From NCBI GenBank assembly GCA_965197825.1, contig CBDANW010000002.1, forward strand, positions 1,798,001 through 1,862,000: a DNA stretch of 64,000 bases, read 5' to 3'. Origin of the DNA: CBDANW01 sp965197825. GTDB taxonomy: Bacteria > Acidobacteriota > Vicinamibacteria > Marinacidobacterales > DATDRI01. Below the pieces are notes generated by a model. The model saw only the letters and a list, made by a program, of their open reading frames with translations. It did not search any database and was not told where the DNA came from. Within the stretch, counting starts at the first letter, position 1, and every line of letters starts with the position of its first letter. The translations under genes and the position numbers were made by a program. Shown in pieces: positions 9,057-16,870 of the stretch.

Positions 9057-9634
9057 CGATTGGCCTCCCCCAGTTTCTCCAGACCCTTCTCGAAGAGCGC
9101 CCGGCGGTCCGCGTCGCCAATCTGATCGCCCAGCTTCTTCATCGCCATCTCGATGGAGAGCTCCGCGGTACGGGCGGTGAGCCTGCGTCGCGCCAACTCG
9201 AGCTCGGCCTCGATTTCCTTCTTCGCATGCTCGGTGAGGCGTGCCGCTTCGTTCTCCGCCGCTTGCAAGATCCGGCGACGCTCGTCTTCCGCCTGAGCGA
9301 GCCCCTTGGCGCGAGCCTCGGCGATCTCTTCGTCCAAGCCGGCGAGACGAGCTTCCGCCTCCTTACGTTCGGCCTCCGCTCGTTCCCGTTTGCCGACGGC
9401 CGCGGCCAGATCGCTTCGGATCTGCTCGGTCTTCGCATCGAGGTAATTGCCGAGCGGCTTCTTCAATAGATAGACCAGGGCACCGGCCAGAATGGCGAAA
9501 TTGACGACACGGAAGACCAGCTCCAGGGCGCTACCGTGGGCCTCTTCGCCCTCGTGGCCCTGGGCCATCACGCTACCACCAACTAGAACGATCGCAACGA
9601 CAAGGACCAGCCAAAGAAAGAGGGTACGCGTCAA
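9053..9634 (-). CDS. atpF: F1Fo ATP synthase subunit b
   Basis: Peripheral stalk subunit b (193 residues). It begins with a hydrophobic stretch (LFLWLVLVVAIVLVGG) and a polar spacer, then a second hydrophobic segment (LVFRVVNFAILAGALVYLL) that is the usual membrane anchor. A long charged coiled coil from about residue 65 to 180 follows (AERKEAEARLAGLDEEIAEA). The extra N-terminal hydrophobic segment resembles a cleaved signal, as seen in some b subunits; that reading is an inference. It overlaps atpH downstream and the b' gene upstream by four bases each. Confidence 0.92.
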   Translation of the reverse strand: MTRTLFLWLVLVVAIVLVGGSVMAQGHEGEEAHGSALELVFRVVNFAILAGALVYLLKKPLGNYLDAKTEQIRSDLAAAVGKRERAEAERKEAEARLAGLDEEIAEARAKGLAQAEDERRRILQAAENEAARLTEHAKKEIEAELELARRRLTARTAELSIEMAMKKLGDQIGDADRRALFEKGLEKLGEANR

Positions 9635-10059
9635 GCGACTTTCCTCCCGAGAATGCGGGTGGCGATTTCGTCCGCCAGTCGGCCGGCTTCCGACTCGAGC
9701 GACTTGAGCGCTTGCTCGGCCTGCTGCCGAACCTCCTCGCGCGAGCGTTCCATGCGCGCAACGGCCTTGCTGCGTTCGGCGCCGAAGTGTCGGTCGGCCT
9801 CGGCTTGTCCTTCCGCGCGGGCTTTTTCGAGAGTGTCGAAACTTTCCGCGCTTGCGCGGTTCATCGCTTCTCGGTGCGTGGCGAGAATCTCCTCGACGCT
9901 GCGTGTGGTCTCGGCCCGGATGGTCTCCGCAGCATCGATCCGGCTCTGTCGTTCCTCCATGGCGTGCGCCAACGGCTCGAAGAAAAGCCGCCCGAGCAAC
10001 AAAACGAGAGAGAAGACGAGCGCGACGATAATGAGGGCTGAAAAATCGATGCTAATCAA
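9631..10059 (-). CDS. atpF2: F1Fo ATP synthase subunit b' (second stalk subunit)
   Basis: A second, shorter stalk protein (142 residues) with one N-terminal membrane helix (FSALIIVALVFSLVLLLGRLFF) followed by a continuous charged coiled coil (MERSREEVRQQAEQALKSLE). Separate b and b' genes imply a heterodimeric peripheral stalk, as in cyanobacteria, alpha-proteobacteria and several other phyla. It is the first gene of the operon, and a promoter lies about 90 bp upstream. The Fo genes for subunits a and c are not in this window. Confidence 0.9.
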   Translation of the reverse strand: MISIDFSALIIVALVFSLVLLLGRLFFEPLAHAMEERQSRIDAAETIRAETTRSVEEILATHREAMNRASAESFDTLEKARAEGQAEADRHFGAERSKAVARMERSREEVRQQAEQALKSLESEAGRLADEIATRILGRKVA

Positions 10060-10150
10060 TCTGGTTCCTAGCTCAGACCTGCCGAATGGGCACCTCGAGT
10101 GCCTGTTCTAAGAGATGGACCGGTGTGAAAAATGTCGTCCAAAGCCTTTT

Positions 10151-10179
10151 ACGATAACACGCGGAGAAGACGCCGTCAA
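10151..10179 (-). promoter_or_regulatory. Candidate sigma-70 type promoter of the ATP synthase operon
   Basis: On the minus strand TTGACG (10174-10179) and TATCGT (10151-10156) are spaced by exactly 17 bp, about 92 bp upstream of the first atp gene. The -35 box matches 5 of 6 and the -10 box 4 of 6 consensus bases. The site lies in the gap after selD. Confidence 0.5.
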
Positions 10180-10240
10180 CGCAACGAGCACCTTGTTACA
10201 GAGGGAGTTACAGTGTGCTGCCGGCACCCAGGCCGGGGGC

Positions 10241-11290
10241 TCAGACCAGGTCGATCCTCGCAGCACCTTGGCCGACCACGCGCCCGATGCGTGCCGCTGC
10301 GGCTTTTCTTTCGGTGAGCGCTTGGCGAAAACGAGACTCTTTTTCTTCCGCAACCGCAACCAGGAGCCCTCCCGAAGTCTGCGGATCGAGGAGTAGATCC
10401 ACAAGATTTCGATCCAGCGAGCTCCCGACGTTCAGCACGTCGTTGACGTAACGCCGGTTTGTCTCCAGACCACCGGTCGCGTAGCCCTTGGCCTGGAGCC
10501 GCAAGGCTTCCGGCAAAAGGGGTACCGCCAGAACCTCCAATTCGAGAGCCGCCGAGCTGCCACGGGCCATCTCGGCTGCATGACCGAGCAGGCCGAAACC
10601 GGTAATGTCCGTGGCCGACGCGAGACCGACTTCCCGCATGGCCTCCGATGCCGCACGGTTCAGGCTCACCAGGTTCCGGTGCAGCGCGAGGTTGGCATCC
10701 TCGTTCAGCTTTTTCTTTTTCAGCGCGGTCGCCAGCACTCCGGTGCCGATCGGCTTGGTCAGGTAGAGACGATCACCCGTCCGCGCGTCCCGATTGGTCA
10801 CCAGATCCCCCCGGCTGACGCGGCCCGTCACCGCGTATCCCAGCTTGATCTCCTTATCCTGGACCGTGTGCCCGCCCAGCAGCGCCGCGCCCGCTTCGTG
10901 AAGCTTGTCGTATCCCCCGCGTAGCATTTCGGAAAGGATCGCTAAGTCCAGGCCCTTTTCCGGAAAACCCACGACGGAGAGAGCGGTGATGGGAGTGGCA
11001 CCCATCGCATAGAGATCCGATAGCGAGTTAGCGGCAGCGGCCGCACCGTAGATATAGGGGTCGTCTACGATCGGAGTGAAGAAGTCAACCGACTGAACCA
11101 GGGCATCGTGTCCATCGGATCCATCCAGAAGATACACCCCCGCGTCACTGGCGCCCCGGTAGTCGGCCAGCACGCGCGGATCGCTGTTTTGCGGCAAGCC
11201 TCCCAGAACCTGGGAGAGGTCCATCGGACTCAGTTTGGACGCTCACCCGGCACAGGAGACGAGCTCGGTGAGTCTCCTTTTTTTTTTCAT
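10241..11290 (-). CDS. selD: Selenide, water dikinase with UGA-encoded selenocysteine
   Basis: SelD makes selenophosphate, the selenium donor for selenocysteine, from selenide and ATP. Conserved blocks are present: DFFTPIVDDPYIYG, LSDLYAMGATPITALSVVG, AALLGGHTVQDKEI, SATDITGFGLLGHA and LLLDPQTSGGLL. The obvious ATG at 11224 would remove the catalytic N-terminus. Starting at ATG 11290, 21 bp after the bactofilin stop, the frame reads through a single TGA (11243-11245) giving CAG-U-ASKLSP. This aligns with the catalytic Cys and Lys of the E. coli enzyme (C-G-C-K-I-S-P), so the TGA encodes selenocysteine at residue 16. A hairpin in the right place follows. The gene is 349 codons long. A run of ten A follows the start ATG. 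Confidence 0.9.
11198..11245 (-). promoter_or_regulatory. Bacterial SECIS element of selD
   Basis: Downstream of the UGA (11243-11245) the mRNA can form a perfect 7-bp stem, CTCCCAG with CTGGGAG (11200-11206 and 11210-11216), closed by a 3-nt GUU loop. The loop starts 34 nt after the UGA. Known bacterial SECIS elements have a short apical loop with a G among its first two bases, roughly 16-37 nt after the UGA, and this hairpin fits. Confidence 0.75.
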
Positions 11291-11311
11291 CGGCCGTTTC
11301 ATCCCGGCGGT

Positions 11312-11740
11312 TCACTTCACTTCAAATATCTTATTATTTTCTTTTTGAATATTCGCCGGGCGCGGTGTTTCTGTAGTCGACTGGGTCAGCTGCTTCACCA
11401 TCGACTGCATCGAGCAGTGACCCTCGAATTGGGCACCCTCTTCGACGACAAGGGCCTTGGTGTGGATCTCCGCCTCGACGCGAGCCGTTTTGTGAAGCTC
11501 GACGCGCTCCCGAGCGCGGATCTTCCCTTGCACGCGACCACTGATGAAGACCTGATCGACGTCGATCTCCGCGTTGACTTCCGCGGTCTCGCCGATAACC
11601 AGGCTCTTGCCCGTGCGCACGGAGCCCTGGAACTTTCCGTCGATACGAAGCGTTTCCTTGAAGTTCACTTCGCCCGTTAGATCGGTGTCTCGATCGAGAA
11701 AGCCGGAGAGATCCCCTGGTGCATCACCCTTCAGTTTCAA
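11312..11740 (-). CDS. Bactofilin-family cytoskeletal protein
   Basis: Small bactofilin (about 142 residues). Bactofilins polymerise into nucleotide-free filaments through a right-handed beta-helix. The central region shows the repeated short strands of that fold: TDLTGEVNFKETLRIDGKFQG, read as GEVNFKETLRIDGKFQG, then GKSLVIGETAEVNAEI, VFISGRVQGKIRARERVEL and KTARVEAEIHTKALVVEEGA. Flanking tails are polar and probably unstructured. The frame is open far upstream but reads as shadow of parB; TTG 11740 behind AGGGGGA is the likeliest start. It lies downstream of parA-parB on the same strand, which suggests a link to chromosome segregation or cell shape. Confidence 0.82.
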   Translation of the reverse strand: MKLKGDAPGDLSGFLDRDTDLTGEVNFKETLRIDGKFQGSVRTGKSLVIGETAEVNAEIDVDQVFISGRVQGKIRARERVELHKTARVEAEIHTKALVVEEGAQFEGHCSMQSMVKQLTQSTTETPRPANIQKENNKIFEVK

Positions 11741-11789
11741 TGTTCCCCCTTTTCGGCGCGCGATGGTTCTATGAACCAGTCTAACGGTT

Positions 11790-12677
11790 TCAGCGAATGC
11801 TGGATAGTTTCCTGTGGGCTCCGCGGAGCAGGATCTCGTACAAGCGTCCCAGCTCCTCCTCGGAGTGATAGGAGAGCTCGATCGTTCCCGAGCGCCCCTT
11901 GCGAAGGATCCGCACCCTGGTGCCCAAGACTTGCCGGAGCCTGTCCTCGGCGGCGCGTGTATTGGGTTCGGAGCGAGCGGTCGCGGTCTTCTTCTTCCCC
12001 TTGCCCGGGGCTCCGCTTCCCGAGAGCAGCGACTTAACCCGCTGCTCGACCTCCCGAACCGAGAGTCCCTTTTCGACCACTTCACGGGCGAGGCCGATCT
12101 GGGCGTCTGCGCCTCCGAGCGCCAGCAGCGGTCGCGCATGACCCGGTGAAAGGTGCTGCGCGGCGATGGCCGTTCGGATGACGGTGGGAAGCTTCAGGAG
12201 ACGAAGAAGGTTCGCGACTGTGGAACGGTCCTTCGACACCCGCTCGGCGATCTGCTCCTGCGACCATCCCAGCTCGCCGATCAGTCTCTGATAGGCCCCC
12301 GCCTCCTCGATCGGGTTGAGCTCCTCGCGTTGGATGTTCTCGACGAGGGCCAACTCCAAGAGCTGCTCTTCGGGAACCTGCCGGACCACGACGGGCACCC
12401 GGCTGAACCCCGCGAGCCCCGCTGCCCTCCACCGCCGCTCTCCCGCTATGAGCTGGTAGCGGGTCCCGACGCGGCGCACCACGACCGGCTGCATGAGCCC
12501 CTGCTTGGATAGGGAATCGGCCAGCTCGCGAAGCTTGCTCTCCTCGATCCGCTGCCGGGGCTGAAAAGGATTGGGATCGATGCGATCGATCTCGACCTCG
12601 GTCTGGCTGTCCCCGGCGCCGACGGGCACCTCGGGCAGGAGGGCCGAGAGTCCCTTACCGAGCGCTTTGCGTTTCAT
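11790..12677 (-). CDS. parB: Chromosome-partitioning protein ParB
   Basis: ParB (295 residues) binds parS, loads CTP and spreads as a clamp. Visible parts: N-terminal ParA-contact segment RKALGKGLSALLP, the CTP-binding ParB domain with IDPNPFQPRQ and the GERRWRAA motif (about residues 77-84), ENIQREELNPIEEA, the helix-turn-helix SQEQIAERVSKDRSTVANLL, and a C-terminal dimerisation domain after a basic linker (GKGKKKTATAR). Its start overlaps the end of parA by 23 bp. A near-perfect parS site lies 50 bp upstream of parA. Confidence 0.96.
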   Translation of the reverse strand: MKRKALGKGLSALLPEVPVGAGDSQTEVEIDRIDPNPFQPRQRIEESKLRELADSLSKQGLMQPVVVRRVGTRYQLIAGERRWRAAGLAGFSRVPVVVRQVPEEQLLELALVENIQREELNPIEEAGAYQRLIGELGWSQEQIAERVSKDRSTVANLLRLLKLPTVIRTAIAAQHLSPGHARPLLALGGADAQIGLAREVVEKGLSVREVEQRVKSLLSGSGAPGKGKKKTATARSEPNTRAAEDRLRQVLGTRVRILRKGRSGTIELSYHSEEELGRLYEILLRGAHRKLSSIR

Positions 12678-13431
12678 GCCTCAGGATCTCCTTGGTGAGG
12701 GACAGGTAGGCTTCCGCGCCCTTGGAGCGAATGTCGTACAGAAGGATTGGCTGACCGTGCGAGGGGGCCTCGGCGAGGCGCACGTTCCGGGGGACGACAC
12801 TCTCGAAGACCGACCCTTGAAAATGCTTCCGCACATCGTCGATCACCTGTGCGGACAGGTTCGTCCGCTCGTCGTACATGGTCAACAAGATCCCCGCGAT
12901 GGACAGTTCGGGATTGAAGCCCGCGCGCACGCGTTCCACGGTTGCCATGAGCTCCGTCACGCCCTCGAGCGCGAAGAACTCGCACTGGAGCGGGACCAGC
13001 ACCGAGTCCGCCGCGACCAGAGCATTCACCGTGAGCAGTCCTAGGGAAGGCGGACAGTCGATGAGCACGTAGTCGTAGTTGGGAACCACTGTGCTCAGGA
13101 CATCCTTGAGCCGGAACTCCCGGCGCGGCTCGCCCACCAGCTCGATCTCGGCGCCGGTCAGGTTTCGCCCGGACGGGATGACTTTCAAACCTTCGAGCAT
13201 CGTCTCGACGATGAGCTCGGCGACCGGCCTTTCCTGAATCAGGCTGTCATAGATGGTGCCGAGCGTGGCCTCGGACCGGAGTCCCAAGCCGCTCGTCAGG
13301 TTGGCCTGAGGATCCATGTCGACCACCAAGGTCCTGGCCTCCGCCACGGCAAGGGACGACCCTAGGTTGATGGCGGTGGTGGTCTTTCCCACCCCGCCCT
13401 TCTGGTTAGCTATGGCGACGACTCGACCCAT
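12655..13431 (-). CDS. parA: Chromosome-partitioning ATPase ParA/Soj
   Basis: ParA/Soj type ATPase (258 residues) that binds DNA nonspecifically as an ATP dimer and is released by ParB. The deviant Walker A motif is NQKGGVGKTTTAINLG (residues 9-24) with the signature lysine, and Walker A' is VVDMDPQANLTSGLG; Walker B is YVLIDCPPSLGLLT. The N-terminus lacks an HTH extension, typical of chromosomal ParA. An extended -10 (TGCTATGCT) lies just upstream. parA and parB overlap. Confidence 0.97.
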   Translation of the reverse strand: MGRVVAIANQKGGVGKTTTAINLGSSLAVAEARTLVVDMDPQANLTSGLGLRSEATLGTIYDSLIQERPVAELIVETMLEGLKVIPSGRNLTGAEIELVGEPRREFRLKDVLSTVVPNYDYVLIDCPPSLGLLTVNALVAADSVLVPLQCEFFALEGVTELMATVERVRAGFNPELSIAGILLTMYDERTNLSAQVIDDVRKHFQGSVFESVVPRNVRLAEAPSHGQPILLYDIRSKGAEAYLSLTKEILRHETQSAR

Positions 13432-13446
13432 GGTTTAGGAAGCGAC

Positions 13447-13455
13447 AGCATAGCA
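13447..13455 (-). promoter_or_regulatory. Candidate extended -10 promoter of parA-parB
   Basis: The minus strand reads TGCTATGCT, an extended -10 motif (TGn plus TATGCT), 16 bp upstream of the parA ATG. No good -35 box is paired with it. It lies 25 bp from the parS site, so ParB binding could affect it. Confidence 0.35.
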
Positions 13456-13480
13456 TGAGGCCTGACGGGAAACGAGTGGA

Positions 13481-13496
13481 TGTTGCACGTGAAACA
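13481..13496. promoter_or_regulatory. parS centromere-like site
   Basis: TGTTGCACGTGAAACA matches the bacterial parS palindrome TGTTTCACGTGAAACA at 15 of 16 positions. It sits between parA and the divergent LAGLIDADG gene, about 4 kb from the putative origin, as expected for a ParB loading site. Confidence 0.88.
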
Positions 13497-13529
13497 GTTC
13501 TGGTATAAACAGATTCATAGGATCCTCGC

Positions 13530-13928
13530 ATGCTCGCTCCTGAATACGTCACCGGGCTGGCCGAGGCCATTGGCTCGTTCACCTACAGCCGCAGCCCGGG
13601 CAATCTCACGGTGTACTTCGCCCTCCGGCTTCCCGCGCGAGACCGCGAGGTCCTCGAAGCGGTTCGAGAGTTTCTTGCCGTCGGCCGCCTCTACAATGTC
13701 CCCGGGGGCCTCTACCTGCGCGTGAGCCGCCACGATGAGCTCCTCCGGGTCGCGGACCATTTCGACCGTCATCCCCTGCGAGGACACTGACACGAAGCCT
13801 TCCTGGTCTGGAAAGAAATGGTTGAGATCAAGTCCCGTTTCCGCCAGCCGGATATGGCTCGCCTTTTGAATCTGGCCGCGCAACTGTCGTCTCTAAAGGC
13901 TTTTCGAGGACGAGGAGCCACCCCTTGA
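13530..13928 (+). CDS. LAGLIDADG endonuclease-like protein with an in-frame TGA
   Basis: Starting at ATG 13530 the frame gives a single LAGLIDADG-type domain: YVTGLAEAIGSF matches the signature helix, followed by RDREVLEAVREFLAVGRLY and LLRVADHFDRHPLRG. A TGA at 13788-13790 would stop it at 86 residues, but the same frame continues with HEAFLVWKEMVEIKSRF, which matches the next conserved block of the family, to a TGA at 13926-13928. The total is 132 codons, a normal length for these small proteins. The TGA may be a nonsense mutation (CGA to TGA would give arginine) or a recoded codon; a nearby hairpin is weak. The gene lies opposite to its neighbours between rsmG and parA, and its 3' end overlaps rsmG. 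Confidence 0.6.
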
Positions 13929-14550
13929 GGTCGGGCGCAAGGGCGACTCGCGCCTTCTCCCGAAGGACTCCCCGCCAACCAAGTAGCACTTCGCTTCGGG
14001 CACGTCCTGTAAAGAGCAGCAGCCGTCCGCCGGGCACCAGCCAGCGGGCCATTCGCTCGAGAGACTCCTCGTCCAGGGACACTCCGCGGCTGGTAATGAC
14101 GGCGAAACGTCCCTCCGGAACGAAGTCTGAAAGGCGCGCCCTTTCGACCCGGGCCCCGACAAAGCCCAGCTGGGTCAAGGCCTCCTCCAAAAACACGGCC
14201 CTCCTCCGATTCGGTTCAAGGAGCGTAAAGCGTAATCCTGGCTGCACCAACGCCAGCGAGAGCCCCGGGCTTCCCCCGCCGGCGCCGACATCGAGGGCCG
14301 CCCCCGACCGCTCCGGAAGCCAACGGGAGGCATCGAGAGGCTCCAAGAAGTAGCGGTTGACTCGCTCATCGGCATCGCGGAATCCGGACAGGTCCAAAAC
14401 GCGGTTCCACTCACCCACCAATCGGTCGAGCTGCTCCAACCGGTGCCCCTGCTCTGGTGTCAGGGGGACGCCGTGACGCTCGGCGAAGACGCGCAGGCGA
14501 TCTTCGAGGCGGTCCACGCCGTGAGATCCCTTCTGCGCGTTCACTGTCAT
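13828..14550 (-). CDS. rsmG: 16S rRNA (guanine-N7) methyltransferase RsmG (GidB)
   Basis: RsmG methylates N7 of G527 in 16S rRNA. The SAM-binding motif is ALDVGAGGGSPGLSLAL (about residues 86-102) and the family motifs LVGEWNRVLDLSG, FTLLEPNRRRAVFLEEAL and VITSRGVSLDEE are present. The C-terminus WLLVLEKPLE is the usual end; about 20 further residues extend into the opposite-strand LAGLIDADG gene, and this tail probably has no conserved function. It stands in the classical origin-linked order khpB-rsmG-parA-parB. Confidence 0.93.
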   Translation of the reverse strand: MTVNAQKGSHGVDRLEDRLRVFAERHGVPLTPEQGHRLEQLDRLVGEWNRVLDLSGFRDADERVNRYFLEPLDASRWLPERSGAALDVGAGGGSPGLSLALVQPGLRFTLLEPNRRRAVFLEEALTQLGFVGARVERARLSDFVPEGRFAVITSRGVSLDEESLERMARWLVPGGRLLLFTGRARSEVLLGWRGVLREKARVALAPDLKGWLLVLEKPLETTVARPDSKGEPYPAGGNGT

Positions 14551-14561
14551 GCTGATTGGGC

Positions 14562-15080
14562 CTAATTGGGCCTGCCTGTTTGGAGCTGCCTGGAGCCGTG
14601 CGTCGGGGCGGTCGGCTCGACCGATACGCTCAGCGTTACTTGGGAAGAATCGTGATGCGCTTCATAAAACCATCCCCATCGCTTTACCGTGGTGACCCCC
14701 TCGTGCTCCGCCACCTCGAGGTGAACGATACGGCGCTCGTGGGGATTCATGAGGCCGAGGACTTCCTTGCTACCGGTGTTTCGAACGCGCTCGGAGAGCT
14801 GTTGGGCTATTTGCCGGAGCTCGTCTTCCTTTCGCTTGCGGAAGCCGTCGCAGTCGACGACGACGCGGCGGGCCGCAAGGCGGACTCCGAAGATCCGGTT
14901 CAGCAGGTACTGGAACGTCTCCAGAAGCTCCGCTTTGTCCTGAAGCACCTCGTCGCGGTCCGGGCCGGTCATTTCGAGCCGGACGTTCTCCTCAGTCGAC
15001 TCGACGGAGACCTCCAGTGCGAGCCCCATCCGCTCCACGAGCTCCAGCTGAAAAGCCAGGATTTCCTCTTCGATGCTCAT
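14562..15080 (-). CDS. khpB: RNA-binding protein KhpB/Jag (KH and R3H domains)
   Basis: Jag/KhpB (172 residues) is an RNA-binding protein found next to yidC in most bacteria. The short Jag-N domain is missing or minimal. A KH domain occupies about residues 20-100 (VLQDKAELLETFQYLLNRIFG) and an R3H domain follows with NPHERRIVHLEVAEHEGVTT, the R-x-x-x-H motif being RRIVH. The ATG at 15080 overlaps the yidC stop by four bases, which decides the start. The C-terminal tail (VSVEPTAPTHGSRQLQTG) is degenerate and overlaps a short 10-bp repeat near 14552-14595. Confidence 0.92.
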   Translation of the reverse strand: MSIEEEILAFQLELVERMGLALEVSVESTEENVRLEMTGPDRDEVLQDKAELLETFQYLLNRIFGVRLAARRVVVDCDGFRKRKEDELRQIAQQLSERVRNTGSKEVLGLMNPHERRIVHLEVAEHEGVTTVKRWGWFYEAHHDSSQVTLSVSVEPTAPTHGSRQLQTGRPN

Positions 15081-16861
15081 CCTGAGCCTTTGAATTCCTT
15101 GGGCGCGCGGCTGGCCTTCTTCTTTTTCTTGCCGGCCCCCGAAGACCCATTCCCGCTCGACTCTTCGCTGAGCATGTGGTTGGTCACCCCTTGCTGCACC
15201 AAGGAGACCAGATTGTTCACGAACCAGTACAACACGAGTCCGGCGGGAGCCCAGGCGAGGATGAAAACGAACACCACCGGCATGAGCATCATCATCCTGG
15301 CCTGCATGGGATCGGCGCTGGTCTGGGGACTCAGCTTCTGGATGGCCACCTGGCTCGCACCCATCAGTATCGGGAGGACGAACATCGGGTCGAACGTAGA
15401 GAGGTCCTGAATCCAGAGAATCCACGGGGCGTGCCGGAGCTCGATGGAGACCATGAGCAACCGGTAAAAGGCGAAGAAGAACGGGATCATGAGCACCATG
15501 GGCAGACACCCGGAAAGAGGGGACACGTTGTGCTCACGATAGAGGCCATAGACCTCCTTGTTCATGTCCTGACGCTTGGGATCGGTCGGCTTGAGTTTCT
15601 TGTATCGCCCCTGGATGCGCTTGATCTGAGGTGCCAGCTTCTGCATCTTCCGCATCGACACATAGCTGTATTGCTTCAGCGGGACCAGGAGGATGTTGAT
15701 CCCGATGGTGAGCAAGACGATCGACCACCCGAAGTTGCCCACGTAGCCATGGATCCAAAGGAGCGCGGAGCGGAGCGGCAACGCGAGGTAGCGCATCCAA
15801 TCTCCGTAGTCGACGACCCCTTCGAGACCCGGACCGAGCTCGGCGAGGCGGTCCTGCTCCTTGGGCCCCACGAAGAGGGTGAAAAGCAGGGGCGCGTTCG
15901 GCGCCTCGAGCGCGGCGCTGATGAAGTCCCGCCGCCGCGATCCCTCGCCCTCGTCTTCCCACTCCAACGTATCCCTGCTCAAAACCGCTGCGTATCGCCC
16001 GGTCTCGTCGGGAACCATGAGCCCGGCGAAGTAGTGCGCGGAGACGCCGACCATCTGCACGCCAACGGCGGCCCCTTGAAACTCTTCGACATCACCTGCC
16101 GAGAAGAATTCCAGTTCTCCGCTGGCTGCGACGACTCCCTTGTCTGGCTGCACATACGTGCCTTCCCGGGATACCTCTCCCACGCCCGGACCAAACACAA
16201 TCCTCTTGCTGAGCTCGGTGCCCGCACGCTGGACGGAGACGTCCACCGCGAGACGGTAGGTGTCTCCAGAGAAACCCAGTTTCTTCCGTACTACATGTCC
16301 GCGCCCGTCCGCCCACTCGAAGGTCATTTCCTTCGACTCCCCGACGTTCAACACGAGCTGCCGCACGGAGGCCTCGAAAAGCGCGCCCTTGATTTCTCCG
16401 GTCAGCGCGGCGTCCTGGAGATCCAGGTCCAATGGGTGGAGATCCAACCTTTCGGTGGCCTCCACCGGAATCATCTGAAAGAGACCCCCCTCCTCGTCCA
16501 AGTACTGCTTGAGGACGAAGCTCTCGAGGCGGGCGCCCCGGTTGGAGAACACTGCGAGATAGAGCGGCGTGTCGACGGTGATCTTTTTCTCCTCGCTGTC
16601 CTCGCGAACCTCACCGGTCGGCTCTTCCACCGAGTCTGTGCTCAACGCTGGCGTCGTTTCCGCGGCGGGTCCCGTTGAGGGCGCCCCCACATCGCCACCT
16701 GTCCGTCGTGCCCCGGCCGGGGGCGATGGCGCCTCTTCCACAGCAGCCCCTTCGTCTACCGGCGTTACGGGTTGCTCTGGCGGTGGCGGCGCGACGAACC
16801 GGATATAGAGGGTGAAGACAAGGAACGACAGCGCGAAGGCCATCAAGATGCGTCTTTCCAT
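15077..16861 (-). CDS. yidC: Membrane protein insertase YidC
   Basis: YidC (594 residues) inserts proteins into the inner membrane alone or with Sec. It has an N-terminal membrane anchor (LMAFALSFLVFTLYIRF), a long proline/alanine-rich spacer, a large periplasmic P1 domain (about residues 85-355) typical of Gram-negative bacteria, and the five-helix core from about residue 365 (LALPLRSALLWIHGYVGNFG). The core includes MRKMQKLAPQIKRIQGRYK, the conserved Arg-containing groove region, and LSGCLPMVLMIPFFFAFYRL. The C-terminus is basic (GKKKKKASRAPKEF). It is preceded by yidD at 9 bp. Confidence 0.97.
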   Translation of the reverse strand: MERRILMAFALSFLVFTLYIRFVAPPPPEQPVTPVDEGAAVEEAPSPPAGARRTGGDVGAPSTGPAAETTPALSTDSVEEPTGEVREDSEEKKITVDTPLYLAVFSNRGARLESFVLKQYLDEEGGLFQMIPVEATERLDLHPLDLDLQDAALTGEIKGALFEASVRQLVLNVGESKEMTFEWADGRGHVVRKKLGFSGDTYRLAVDVSVQRAGTELSKRIVFGPGVGEVSREGTYVQPDKGVVAASGELEFFSAGDVEEFQGAAVGVQMVGVSAHYFAGLMVPDETGRYAAVLSRDTLEWEDEGEGSRRRDFISAALEAPNAPLLFTLFVGPKEQDRLAELGPGLEGVVDYGDWMRYLALPLRSALLWIHGYVGNFGWSIVLLTIGINILLVPLKQYSYVSMRKMQKLAPQIKRIQGRYKKLKPTDPKRQDMNKEVYGLYREHNVSPLSGCLPMVLMIPFFFAFYRLLMVSIELRHAPWILWIQDLSTFDPMFVLPILMGASQVAIQKLSPQTSADPMQARMMMLMPVVFVFILAWAPAGLVLYWFVNNLVSLVQQGVTNHMLSEESSGNGSSGAGKKKKKASRAPKEFKGSG

Positions 16862-16870
16862 GTTGATCTC

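Noticed and set aside
15176..16678. 500-codon open frame opposite yidC
   Set aside because: Shadow of yidC; the composition is His/Arg/Glu-rich with no domain.
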